Source: Nocardia pseudovaccinii NBRC 100343
Lineage (GTDB): Bacteria > Actinomycetota > Actinomycetes > Mycobacteriales > Mycobacteriaceae
DNA length: 36,210 bases
NCBI RefSeq assembly: GCF_001613225.1
Contig: NZ_BDBY01000174.1
Span: 1-36,210, forward strand
Direction of reading: 5' to 3'
The notes under the pieces were generated by a model, which had not been told where the DNA came from, searched no databases, and saw only the letters and a list, made by a program, of their open reading frames with translations. Shown piece by piece: positions 1-7,680 of this stretch (positions within the stretch are counted from its first letter, which is position 1; every line of letters starts with the position of its first letter). The translations under genes and the position numbers were made by a program.

Positions 1-753
1 GTACTCCCGAGAAACTTGGCGCGGACCGCGCCTTCGTCGCGCTGACTGCTGTCCAGAAAAGCATCACAGATGACAGCCGCGGTCCGCCACGATTGCAGCA
101 TCGAGTCCGGGTGGGTCCATGAATACTCACGACGCCATCAACGCGGCCAACGGCAAGGCTGCCAACGCCGCCGATGGCCGGAACTCACTGGAGCTGAGAG
201 ACAAATCCCCTGGGCCACAACGGCACCCGCCGACAAGATGCGCGAATTCGAAGCCGTCGTGCCGGCCGAATGCTTCCGAGCTTGTTTGCACTATAGGCCG
301 TTCCGTCTGCTGATAGTCGAAAGCAACTGCATCCGGGGCCAAAACCCGGCATCTGGCGGGAGCCTCCAAGAATGGGGATCAAGTGCCTCCGACATGTTGT
401 GGTGGTGAGATAGCTTGTGGCGCGGGCTATCTCGCGCGCGGAATGCCCACATCGCGCTCGGATGCGTCATCGGCTGCATCTCCCGCGAGCTCGGCCCTGG
501 CGACCTCACGGAAATCAGTCCTGTGGTGGCTGCCCGCATAATCGGTCGCACTGGCCGGGCAGAGTCTGGGTATGACACGAAAAGTGGTCCCGGGGGCGCA
601 GTGACGAAGGCGCCGACGATGAGGACGGCATGAAGCTCGCTGGGCATCTGCTTCACCTCTCACGGGTGAGGACAACGAGCATGGTCACTTGTACTCCCGG
701 TCGATTTCGGAATCCCCTTCTGCCATCGGCACCCCGCTGCCCGCCGGCCTTAC
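1..753. other. Left-edge stretch without a supportable gene
   Basis: About 750 bases precede the end of the aldo/keto reductase gene. Several overlapping open frames of 60-120 codons exist on both strands, but none has a credible Shine-Dalgarno, a recognisable motif or a natural-looking composition. Most are rich in Arg, Pro and Ser, as expected for shadow frames in high-GC DNA. One plus-strand frame is open from the left edge to a TGA at 119-121 and could be the last 39 codons of a gene beginning outside the window; I cannot support it further. The segment may be a decayed gene remnant or simple intergenic DNA. Confidence 0.5.
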
Positions 754-1557
754 TTAGCATTTGCCGGTGGCCGCGGCGGCGTTCTGGGTCAAGTGTGCGA
801 GCGAGGTGCTGCCGGGGATCGGTAGTGCAACAGGCGATTTGTCCAGCAGCCACTGGATCGAATGGGTCGCGGCGTCTGGGTCATCCGGGTTGTTCACCAG
901 AGCTCCGGCGGCGAGTGGTGCGTAGGCAACGAACGCTGTGCGGGTTTTGGTGCAGTAGTCGAGGACGGCGTCGTCGCCTTCGTCGAGGAGGTTGAACCGG
1001 TTCTGTACAGCGGCGATCGGGGTGATCTTGCGCGCTGCTTGGATTTGGGAGACGGTGACCTTGGACAAGCCGATATGGCGGATCTTGCCTTGGTTGCGCA
1101 GGTCGTGGAGGGCACCGACCTGGTCTTCGAGCGGGATTTGGGGGTCGATGCGGTGTAGGTAGTAGAGGTCGATCCGGTCGAGTTGGAGGCGTCGCAGGCT
1201 CATTTCGACGCATTGGCGCAGGTATTCGGGCCGCCCGAGGGGTGCCCATTGGTGGGGGCCTTGTCTGGTCATGCCGCCTTTCGTGGCGATGACCAGCTCG
1301 GCTGGGTATGGGTGAAGTGCCGTGTGGATCAGGTGTTCGGCGGTGGTCGGGCCGTAGGCGTCGGCGGTGTCGATGTGGTTGCAGCCGAGGTCTAGGGCGT
1401 GGCGCAGCAGTTGTCTGGCTTTGTTGGCGTCGGTGGGGCGGCCCCAGTGACCGGGGCCGGTGAGTTGTATTGTGCCGTAGCCGATTCGGTTGACCGGCAG
1501 GTCGCCGCCGATCGAGAACGTGCCGCTGGTCGCCGCGGACGCTGTGTTGATGGACAT
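754..1557 (-). CDS. Aldo/keto reductase
   Basis: NAD(P)H-dependent oxidoreductase of the aldo/keto reductase superfamily, a cytoplasmic TIM barrel reducing carbonyl groups; the substrate cannot be read from sequence. The catalytic tetrad is visible: Asp63 in HIDTADAYG, Tyr68 in the same motif, Lys93 in ATKGG and His135 in YYLHRID. A cofactor-binding loop resembling PIPGSTS lies near the C terminus. The ATG at 1557 follows an AGAAGG ribosome site at suitable spacing. At 267 residues it is slightly short: it stops at NAAAATGKC, where relatives usually continue through a final helix of about 15 residues, so the extreme C terminus may be trimmed. It lies 74 bases downstream of the NTPase gene on the same strand and may be cotranscribed with it. 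Confidence 0.9.
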   Translation of the reverse strand: MSINTASAATSGTFSIGGDLPVNRIGYGTIQLTGPGHWGRPTDANKARQLLRHALDLGCNHIDTADAYGPTTAEHLIHTALHPYPAELVIATKGGMTRQGPHQWAPLGRPEYLRQCVEMSLRRLQLDRIDLYYLHRIDPQIPLEDQVGALHDLRNQGKIRHIGLSKVTVSQIQAARKITPIAAVQNRFNLLDEGDDAVLDYCTKTRTAFVAYAPLAAGALVNNPDDPDAATHSIQWLLDKSPVALPIPGSTSLAHLTQNAAAATGKC

Positions 1558-1631
1558 CGCTGGCCTTCTGGTGCGAATTCAGGGTCGGTGGTGTGGAGAC
1601 CGTGGGGTTATGCGCCTACTGGGCGCACGCG

Positions 1632-2252
1632 TTAGTGCTCGTCGTTCTCAACGACGCCGTTGAGGTGGCCTTTGATGAACGCCATCACTTCGACCAGGGC
1701 CCGGTCGTGCCCATCGGAGGGCAGCAGCTCATGTTCTATGCCGAGTCGTTCGAGAACCTTCGCGACGTGGCGGTCAGCGAGGGCACGGAACTCTAGCTCG
1801 GTGCCCCGGGGTTTGCTCATATCCAACGGGATCGTCGGGTCGAGTACGGTGCGCAGCACCAGGTCGTAGTGGAGGACGTGGCGGGTGACCAACTGTTCGA
1901 GTTGGTCGATGTTGGCTGGGTGTGGTTGAGCGCCACGGTATTCCAATGCGGCTTCGTAGTATCCGAGTGCATCCGGCACCGGCCGGTCGACCAGGACCAC
2001 ATCGGCCCGGGTCCAGGCGTGGGCTTCCAGCGACATTCCGCGGGTGATGATCCATAGTGTGGATGCCCAGGTGTGTTCGTGCAGGATCGGCAACCCGTGC
2101 TGCGCGGCGTGGGCGCCGAGGTCGGCCACGACGGCCACCTCGACACGATCGCGATGCAGTGCTTCGGTGATCTGCTGGAGGAAGGTGGTTTTGCCGGTCG
2201 AGTGCGTCCCGGTGACCGCGATCGTCACCGGGCGCACGAATTCGGTGTTCAC
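1632..2252 (-). CDS. P-loop NTPase (AAA_28/NadR-kinase-like)
   Basis: Small cytoplasmic nucleotide-binding protein of 206 residues. Residues 9-22 form a beta strand and Walker A loop ending GTHSTGKT (15-22). Residues 84-90, DVVLVDR, look like the Walker B strand, followed by PVPDALGYYE as in AAA_28 or NadR-type kinases. The protein ends shortly after the kinase-like core. The GTG at 2252 is chosen because it overlaps the stop of the exonuclease gene as GTGA, and because the 130 codons upstream in this frame have shadow-like composition. It is the third gene of the radical SAM-exonuclease-NTPase operon. A small-molecule or nucleotide kinase role is possible, but the substrate is unknown. Confidence 0.85.
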   Translation of the reverse strand: MNTEFVRPVTIAVTGTHSTGKTTFLQQITEALHRDRVEVAVVADLGAHAAQHGLPILHEHTWASTLWIITRGMSLEAHAWTRADVVLVDRPVPDALGYYEAALEYRGAQPHPANIDQLEQLVTRHVLHYDLVLRTVLDPTIPLDMSKPRGTELEFRALADRHVAKVLERLGIEHELLPSDGHDRALVEVMAFIKGHLNGVVENDEH

Positions 2253-2863
2253 CACAGTCGTGCTTCTGGTTCTCTGGGCGCAATGAACTCGGCTGGCGCG
2301 GCGGCTTTGACGAGTTCGGTCCAGCTGAATCCGCTGTCGTCGACCAGCCGAACCAGCAGTTGCCAGGCTGCCCAGGTGTCCCACCCGGCGCGGTGATGGC
2401 CTTGATCGCAGACCGCGGTGGTGTCGAGTTCGGCGTGGGTGACCAGTTTGTCCAACGAGTAGCCGCCGATGCCGGGCCATACCGTTTTGGCGAGCTTCAG
2501 GGTGTCGAGCACCATCGGTGGAGTCCAGTCCGGCAGGTGTTCGGAGATGATGCGGCGTTCCAGATTGGCATTGTGCGCGACCAGAATTCGATCGGTCAGG
2601 GACGCCTCGATCTTTTCGGCCACCTCCGACCAACTCGGGCACTCGGCGACCTCAGCGTTGGTGATGCCGTGGACCTTGCGGGTCACGATGGGGGTGATCG
2701 GGCGGGTAGGCCGGATCAGCCACGACCGCATTTCCTCAACCACCACCGTCTCCCCCGAGACCGGCAGGACCGCGATCTCGATGATCTCCGGTGGGGTTTG
2801 CCCATTGCCTTCGACGTCGACAACGACGAAGTCTTTGCCGCGCAGTGCGTGGGGAACCATCAT
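2249..2863 (-). CDS. DEDDh-family 3'-5' exonuclease
   Basis: Predicted metal-dependent 3'-5' exonuclease with the RNase T/DnaQ epsilon fold, 204 residues. Exo I is VVDVEGNG with Asp16 and Glu18. Exo II is VAHNANLERRII, where the usual Asp is Glu102. Asp120 in LDTLKLA precedes the conserved YSLDKL segment. Exo III is HRAGWD with His157 and Asp162, the HxAxxD signature of the DEDDh subclass. The ATG at 2863 overlaps the radical SAM stop as ATGA; a second ATG follows at once at 2860. It has no polymerase or other fused domain, so it probably trims nucleic acid ends or degrades small oligonucleotides. Its location between a radical SAM enzyme and a P-loop NTPase suggests work on modified or damaged nucleic acid, which is inference. 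Confidence 0.9.
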   Translation of the reverse strand: MMVPHALRGKDFVVVDVEGNGQTPPEIIEIAVLPVSGETVVVEEMRSWLIRPTRPITPIVTRKVHGITNAEVAECPSWSEVAEKIEASLTDRILVAHNANLERRIISEHLPDWTPPMVLDTLKLAKTVWPGIGGYSLDKLVTHAELDTTAVCDQGHHRAGWDTWAAWQLLVRLVDDSGFSWTELVKAAAPAEFIAPREPEARLW

Positions 2864-4029
2864 CGTGTCGTCTCCTGAGGGTGAGTCCATCCGATGTCCG
2901 CGCGACCGTGGCGACCGATATGGTGCGGGCGGTTGATGTCGTTGACCTGATACCCGAGATTGTGCTGCAGGAAGTTGCGCCGCCCTTCGGGTAGGCCCTC
3001 CACGATCACGGCCCGGTTGGTGATTTCGAGCATTTCGCCGCCGAGGCGCTGAACCCAGGCAGCGGTCGACGCCTCGTCGGGGCGACGCCAATCCTCAGCA
3101 CAGCGTTTGATCTGCGCGACCGGGCAGATATCGCACAACTCTCGTACGCCGTAGTGCCCGTTGTAGTCGGCGACGCCGTGGGCGAACGTGACTGCGCAAC
3201 TGGTCTTGCGGAACAACGGCGATCCGAACCCGCCGCGGTGGGTCAGGATTCTCTGCTCCAGTCGCTCGGGGAAAATCTTGCGCGACGGGTTGTCCACGTA
3301 CAGCTCGGGTAGGCCGTTGTCGCGGTAGTAGTCGCGGATCTGGTCTTTGAAGAACAGGCCCGTGAACACGGTCGCGTGAGCGAAATGGCTGAGTTCACGC
3401 GCCCGATCGAGGTGCGCGTCGGAGTCGTTGAGACCGGGCACGATCGGGCGCCAGTACAGGATCACCCGATAGCGTTCGGCACGGGCGAACGCGGTCTGAA
3501 GCGAGGCCGCCGCGATAGTGGAGTCGACCGGTTCGATACGCGCGTCATCAATTCCACTATGGGTGACCAAGATGGTCAGGCGAATGTTGTGGAAGCTGTT
3601 GAGGACCGCGCAGTCCTGCGGTTCGATCCGCCACCGCGTGATCACCAAGACGTGATTGGTGATACCCTGCTCGTCGAGCAGCCGCAACATCTCGAGGGTG
3701 TGCGGCTTCACCGCAGGCAGCATCGGGTCCGTCGCCCTGTTCAGCAGCTGGATCGGGGTCACGTGCGGTCGGAAGTGCTTGTTCCGCAACAGCATCCGCG
3801 CCGCGCTCTGCTCGTCCATCAGACGGCGGGGTAGCTTCATCTCGAAGTTCGCGAAGGTGTGGCGTACGCAGTAGGTGCAATCCAGCGGGCAACCGATGAT
3901 CCAGTTCGCCGAGAGCCCGCTCTTGCGGTAGTCGATCACCCGTTGCAATCCCGGATCGAGCGCAGCCTGCTGATCTGCGGTCAGGATGGGCAACGGCCTT
4001 CGAGTGGTCGCGCAAACTTCTAGCGGCAT
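2860..4029 (-). CDS. Radical SAM protein, spore-photoproduct-lyase-like
   Basis: Radical SAM enzyme of 389 residues. The cluster-binding motif CPLDCTYC supplies Cys47, Cys51 and Cys54 in the standard CX3CX2C spacing. The segments after it (NRATDPMLPA, then LVITRWRIEP, then ILVTHSGID, then YWRPIVPGLND) follow the barrel pattern of the SPL/photolyase-related branch. A C-terminal set of cysteines, Cys278, Cys299, Cys302 and Cys310 (CDICPVAQIKRC), could hold an auxiliary iron-sulfur cluster. A GGGGGAG ribosome site sits 6 bases before the ATG at 4029; a GTG one codon earlier is also possible. It leads the operon and faces the 109-residue gene across a repeat-rich divergent promoter. The SPL resemblance is a pattern judgement; the substrate could be DNA, a peptide or a small molecule. 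Confidence 0.85.
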   Translation of the reverse strand: MPLEVCATTRRPLPILTADQQAALDPGLQRVIDYRKSGLSANWIIGCPLDCTYCVRHTFANFEMKLPRRLMDEQSAARMLLRNKHFRPHVTPIQLLNRATDPMLPAVKPHTLEMLRLLDEQGITNHVLVITRWRIEPQDCAVLNSFHNIRLTILVTHSGIDDARIEPVDSTIAAASLQTAFARAERYRVILYWRPIVPGLNDSDAHLDRARELSHFAHATVFTGLFFKDQIRDYYRDNGLPELYVDNPSRKIFPERLEQRILTHRGGFGSPLFRKTSCAVTFAHGVADYNGHYGVRELCDICPVAQIKRCAEDWRRPDEASTAAWVQRLGGEMLEITNRAVIVEGLPEGRRNFLQHNLGYQVNDINRPHHIGRHGRADIGWTHPQETTR

Positions 4030-4106
4030 CACGTGCTCCCCCTCAATGTCGGTGTGTCTTTGGGGCTTTCGACGCTAAGAAGAGTCGAGCGCGCTCGTCT
4101 ACACTC

Positions 4107-4185
4107 ATGCTCCAACATGCTCGAATTCGAGAATTGTTACGCGATTTGAGCATTCATCAGCGATGATTGAGTCTATTGGAGCATA
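4107..4185. promoter_or_regulatory. Divergent promoter with four TTNGAGCAT elements
   Basis: The AT-richer 185-bp gap between the divergent radical SAM and 109-residue genes contains ATGCTCCAA at 4107-4115, ATGCTCGAA at 4117-4125, TTTGAGCAT at 4145-4153 and TTGGAGCAT at 4176-4184. These are four copies of one TTNGAGCAT element, two in each orientation. The perfect palindrome CTCGAATTCGAG spans 4120-4131, and another, CGAGCGCGCTCG, spans 4086-4097. The layout is typical of a multi-site operator controlling both directions. The XRE/DUF5753 protein encoded two genes downstream is the natural candidate ligand, which is inference. No clear -35/-10 pair can be assigned. Confidence 0.6.
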
Positions 4186-4214
4186 AGAGCGCATATTTGA
4201 GGGGAGATCAATAC

Positions 4215-4544
4215 ATGCGATTACAGTTCCTCGGCAAAGGTGGCACCACCGGCGGCGGATGCCCGTCCCTCTACGCCACCGATCAGCGCAGCTACCTAGT
4301 GCAGGGATGGAAGACCGACTCAGCGGCAACCGTCGAGATTCCACACCTACTGCTCGGGTTCGCCCTTCCCGACACCTTCGTCGGGGCACCGATGACCGAT
4401 ACCGGCCGAGGCACCTTCGTCCTCGACGGCACCCCGGTCACCGACCCGGAAATACTTGCCGGACTAGACATCTACGACGACGAAACCTGCATCGAAGTGC
4501 CGCAGGAAGAAAGGACGTTCTACGGTGCAACTCGTAGCAGGTGA
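4215..4544 (+). CDS. Uncharacterised small protein upstream of DUF6879/XRE pair
   Basis: Protein of 109 residues beginning MRLQFLGKGGTTGGGCPSLY. The ATG at 4215 has a GGGGAG ribosome site 8 bases upstream, and the first in-frame ATG at 4167 lies inside the promoter repeats. A Gly-rich loop (residues 8-15) is followed by a Tyr/Asp-rich segment and an acidic C-terminal half; no membrane segment or signal peptide is present. It overlaps the DUF6879 gene by 20 bases. Similar small genes commonly precede DUF6879 and XRE/DUF5753 genes in actinomycetes, so it is probably a partner of the regulator rather than an enzyme. I do not know its function. Confidence 0.8.
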   Translation: MRLQFLGKGGTTGGGCPSLYATDQRSYLVQGWKTDSAATVEIPHLLLGFALPDTFVGAPMTDTGRGTFVLDGTPVTDPEILAGLDIYDDETCIEVPQEERTFYGATRSR

Positions 4545-5043
4545 GGAATTCGAGAACCTATTTCGCACCTGCCAGCATGAGGCGTTCCACCTCGAGGTCC
4601 AGGACACCTACGAGACACCCGAAGAGTCCGAGCCGTTTCGGAAGTTCCTGGCAGCAGAGCCCGACGACTACGGCTGGTTTCAGCCCTGGCTCAGCCACGT
4701 AAGAGAGGTGACCAGCCGCGGCGTGGCCATCAACCGGGCACGCGTGGTGACCGAACCTCACACCGACTACACCCGATTCGCGAAAGCGGTCGCGCGCTTC
4801 AACGCCGAGGCTGGTGAAGACGTCCGCTATCTACCCCGCCACCAAATCGACACCGAAGAGCTGACCCAAGATGACTGGTGGCTTTTCGATGACAACGTGT
4901 TGGCCTACACGGCATTCGAGCCCTCGGGCCGCTGGGTCGGCGCCGCCGTCACCACCGACCCACGACTGGTCGGCTACTGCCGCAGAGTAAAACAGCGCGT
5001 CTGGGCATCAGCTACACCGCTCGCGGAGTACTCCAACCAGTGA
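4525..5043 (+). CDS. DUF6879 family protein
   Basis: Soluble protein of 172 residues matching the DUF6879 pattern: an N-terminal FENLFRTCQHEAFHLEVQD block, a central WLSHVREVTSRGVAINRARVV strand-helix segment and a C-terminal DDWWLFDDN motif followed by a Tyr-Cys-Arg-Arg end. The GTG at 4525 lies 9 bases after an AAGGA site and inside the end of the upstream gene; the stop overlaps the XRE gene start as GTGA. In actinomycetes this family recurs beside XRE/DUF5753 regulators and probably works with them, by analogy to WhiJ-type regulator-partner pairs. The biochemical role is not established. Confidence 0.85.
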   Translation: MQLVAGEEFENLFRTCQHEAFHLEVQDTYETPEESEPFRKFLAAEPDDYGWFQPWLSHVREVTSRGVAINRARVVTEPHTDYTRFAKAVARFNAEAGEDVRYLPRHQIDTEELTQDDWWLFDDNVLAYTAFEPSGRWVGAAVTTDPRLVGYCRRVKQRVWASATPLAEYSNQ

Positions 5044-5882
5044 GTAGCCCGCTTCATCACATGCGCGAAGCTCTCGGAGGTCGACTCCGGGAGCTTCGCC
5101 TCAATTCCGGGCTCACCGGAACCGAACTCGCCCACCTGGCCGGCTGGCACCAAACGAAGGTGTCAAAAATCGAATACGGAAAAACCAAACCCACCGACGC
5201 TGACATCCGTGCATGGTGCGAACACACCCGCCACACTGACCAACTCGCCGATCTCATCGCCACAGTCCGCAACATCGAAGCGTCCTACCTGGAATGGCGC
5301 CGAGTCCTCGGCACCGGCACGAAACGACGCCAACAAGCCCAGATCAAGTTCGAATCCGACACCGCACTCATGCGCTGGTACGAACCCGTCCTCATTCCCG
5401 GGTTGTTGCAGACAGCCGACTACGCCCACGAGATCCTCCGCAGCGTCATCGAATTCCAGGGAATACCGAACGACGTGGAGCAGGGCGTCGCCACGCGCAT
5501 GCAACGGCAACAGATCCTGTACCAGCGAAAACATCGCTTCCACTTCGTCATCGGTGAGCAAGCGCTCCGCACGACGGTCGGAGACGACCGAATCATGGCA
5601 GGCCAAATGGACCGACTACTCGCTATCCAGAACATGCCCCGCGTCCTGTTCGGAATCGTGCCAGCCGAAACCCGCTACCAGGCACCGATATCGAACTTCA
5701 TCATCTTCGACGACCGAATGGTGATGGTTGAGAACCTGACGGCCGAACTGACGATCACCCAACCACGCGAGATCGCCACCTACGCACGGGCATTCGACAT
5801 CCTCGCCCAACAATCCGTAACCGGCCGAGCCGCACGCAACCTCATAACAGCCGCCCTCGAACGCCGCACCGACACCCCCTAG
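5040..5882 (+). CDS. XRE-family regulator with DUF5753 domain
   Basis: DNA-binding regulator of 280 residues. A helix-turn-helix spans about residues 12-65 (GRLRELRLNSGLTGTELAHL, then HQTKVSKIEYGKTKP). The rest is a DUF5753 effector domain with its hallmark WYEPVLIPGLLQTADYA near residues 112-127, later RMQRQQIL, and the FGIVPAETRYQAPISNFIIFDD strand run. The GTG at 5040 overlaps the DUF6879 stop. It ends the three-gene plus-strand operon. It probably binds the TTNGAGCAT sites in the divergent promoter, controlling its own operon and perhaps the radical SAM operon. That link comes from position only. Confidence 0.93.
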   Translation: MSSPLHHMREALGGRLRELRLNSGLTGTELAHLAGWHQTKVSKIEYGKTKPTDADIRAWCEHTRHTDQLADLIATVRNIEASYLEWRRVLGTGTKRRQQAQIKFESDTALMRWYEPVLIPGLLQTADYAHEILRSVIEFQGIPNDVEQGVATRMQRQQILYQRKHRFHFVIGEQALRTTVGDDRIMAGQMDRLLAIQNMPRVLFGIVPAETRYQAPISNFIIFDDRMVMVENLTAELTITQPREIATYARAFDILAQQSVTGRAARNLITAALERRTDTP

Positions 5883-5938
5883 CCAGTCCACCAGCCAGGC
5901 CGAATGGCACTGTCAATGTCCCGTACACGCCTACAGAG

Positions 5939-5961
5939 CGGCCCGGATGCGGGCGGGGCCG
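5939..5961. terminator. GC-rich hairpin between convergent genes
   Basis: CGGCCC at 5939-5944 pairs with GGGCCG at 5956-5961 around an 11-base loop, followed on the plus strand by TTAAT. It lies in the 79-base gap between the convergent ends of the XRE/DUF5753 and VOC genes, where a bidirectional terminator would be expected. The stem is only 6 bp and there is no real T tract, so the call is tentative. Confidence 0.3.
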
Positions 5962-6363
5962 TTAATCCCAGGACGGGCGCGGTGTCAGCAGGTCAGGAAA
6001 CTCGGTTTGCAGCACGCAGAACTCGTTGCCCCAGGGATCTCGCAGAACCCAGAAATCATAACCACGCTCCTGTTGGTGGTCCCACCTGGTTGCGCCCAGC
6101 GCCTCGAGGCGACGCACCTCGGCTTCCACATCGTCGGTCTCGATGTCGATGTGCACCCGTTCCTTCGACACCTTCTCGTCGGCGGTCGCTTGCAGCAAGA
6201 TCCGAATTTCGGAATCGGGCAGACGCAGACGCCGGTATACGCCGCGGCTGCTGGGGTTCACGGTCTCCTCGGTCGCGTCGAGGGCGTGGCTCCAGAACAA
6301 CAACGCTCGATCGAGATCCAGCACGTCGATGACGATGTGGCACAGTCGACTTCGATGGCTCAC
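5962..6363 (-). CDS. VOC-fold (glyoxalase/bleomycin resistance) protein
   Basis: Soluble protein of 133 residues with the vicinal-oxygen-chelate fold: a first module starting SRLCHIVIDVLDLDRALLFW and a second with ERVHIDIETDDVEAEVRRLEALGA followed by the typical LRDPWGNEFCVLQ ending. Candidate metal ligands are His in LCHIVIDV, His in VHIDIE and Glu in NEFCVL. The GTG at 6363 is chosen because the VOC core begins a few residues later and no domain lies upstream. The ribosome site is weak. It is transcribed convergently with the XRE/DUF5753 gene and divergently from the next regulator. The ligand is unknown; many close homologues are simply annotated as VOC family. Confidence 0.88.
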   Translation of the reverse strand: MSHRSRLCHIVIDVLDLDRALLFWSHALDATEETVNPSSRGVYRRLRLPDSEIRILLQATADEKVSKERVHIDIETDDVEAEVRRLEALGATRWDHQQERGYDFWVLRDPWGNEFCVLQTEFPDLLTPRPSWD

Positions 6364-6459
6364 CGTCCGAAGCGTAGCGCGGGCACTCCGTATGCGGAGC
6401 AGCTCGCGAAAAAGGGCCTCCTCACATGGCTCTCCACTCAGTGCGCGTTCTGATCGCTG

Positions 6460-7680
6460 GTGCGAGGGCCCGACCAGGCAATAATCACGTGGGTGGGAAT
6501 CCCCCCTCGTCAATTCGACCCGCGCGCGACAGCGGAGGCGTTGTTTGGTGCCGAGTTACGGATCCGTCGGGTCGCCGCCAATTTGTCGTTGCGGCAGCTG
6601 GCCCCGCTGGTATTGGCCAGTCACGATCTGCTGGCAAAGATCGAGAACGCCAACCGCCGTGCGCAGCCTGACCTTGTTGACCGTCTCGATCAGGTCCTCG
6701 GTGCGGGAGGCGATCTCAGGCGACTCGCTGAACCGTTCCTTAAGATGGCCCATCATCGCCCCCCAGGTTTACTGCTCGAGCCGGAGAACGCCAAAGCGTC
6801 GCTACAGGACCTAATAGTCGACGTTCGCACCGCAGACCACACGATGGCAGCGAAGCAGGTCGACGACCTCATCGCGTACGCCGATGCGGCTGAAGGCATC
6901 GTCCGCCAGGTGCCGGGCCGCGAGCAAACACCGCTGTTACACGCCGTCGCGGAGGCTCGGCAACTCGCGGGCTGGATGCTCTTCGATCAAGGCAACGTGA
7001 CGCTGGCGAAACGGTCATTCTCCAGCGCACGCCGATCAGCAGAACGCGTGGGTGCCTTTGACCTTGTCGCCTTCATCGGCGGTCCGAACGCGAGCTTCAT
7101 GAGCACCTGGTGCGGCGACCCTGAACGGGGCGCCGAGCAAGCCTACGGGTCCTTGTCGTGGGCACGCCGGAGCGGGAATCGGCGGTTGGCGGCGTTCGTG
7201 ACCACGATGGCCGCACGTGCGCATGCGCGCATGGGTGAGGCTGACTTGTGCGCACGGATGCTGACTGAGGCCGAGACCGAGCTGTCTCGCCATCGTCCCG
7301 ACGAAGCTGACCCTGCCTGGCTCGAAGTCTTCGATGAAGCGGCGCTGGCCGGCCATCGCGGTTCATGCCTGCTTGATCTTGGACAGCCACGGCAAGCCGT
7401 CGAGTCACTGCGGGAGCAGGACTCGTCGAGTCCGGCTGCATTCGTGCGCAACCGCACGATTTGGCAGCTCGAGCAGGCCGAGGCGCAGCTGAGAATGGGC
7501 GAGCACGAGCAGGCGGCGGCCCTTGTGAACCAGGCATTGGACTGCGTTGCCGCGAACTCGATCACACCACGGGTGGTCCGAATGTTTCGCTCGATCAATC
7601 TGAAACTGTGTATCCACACGGATCACGCGGTGGCGGCGACGGCGGATCGGCTGGCGGCGTTCATCGAGGCGTGCGTGTGA
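6460..7680 (+). CDS. XRE-family regulator with TPR-like C-terminal region
   Basis: Transcriptional regulator of up to 406 residues. A helix-turn-helix occupies roughly residues 27-85 (ALFGAELRIRRV, then LSLRQLAPLVLASHDLLAKI, then the NRRAQPDLVDRLDQVL helix). The remainder is nearly all alpha-helical with Ala/Leu-rich pairs such as LAGWMLFDQGNVTLAKRSF and LEQAEAQLRMGEHEQAAALV, as in tetratricopeptide-type regulators of actinomycetes. The start is uncertain: GTG at 6460 and GTG at 6493 are both possible and neither has a clear ribosome site. It diverges from the VOC gene, and its 3' end overlaps the serine hydrolase gene by 20 bases tail to tail. The ligand and targets are unknown. Confidence 0.88.
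   Translation: MRGPDQAIITWVGIPPRQFDPRATAEALFGAELRIRRVAANLSLRQLAPLVLASHDLLAKIENANRRAQPDLVDRLDQVLGAGGDLRRLAEPFLKMAHHRPPGLLLEPENAKASLQDLIVDVRTADHTMAAKQVDDLIAYADAAEGIVRQVPGREQTPLLHAVAEARQLAGWMLFDQGNVTLAKRSFSSARRSAERVGAFDLVAFIGGPNASFMSTWCGDPERGAEQAYGSLSWARRSGNRRLAAFVTTMAARAHARMGEADLCARMLTEAETELSRHRPDEADPAWLEVFDEAALAGHRGSCLLDLGQPRQAVESLREQDSSSPAAFVRNRTIWQLEQAEAQLRMGEHEQAAALVNQALDCVAANSITPRVVRMFRSINLKLCIHTDHAVAATADRLAAFIEACV

Noticed and set aside
70..675. Several open frames of 60-121 codons on both strands
   Set aside because: They overlap each other in all frames, lack ribosome sites and motifs, and none has a natural amino-acid composition.
754..1557. Aldo/keto reductase considered as a pseudogene because it is slightly short
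   Set aside because: All four catalytic residues and the start signals are intact and only the last helix is missing, so it is kept as a gene.
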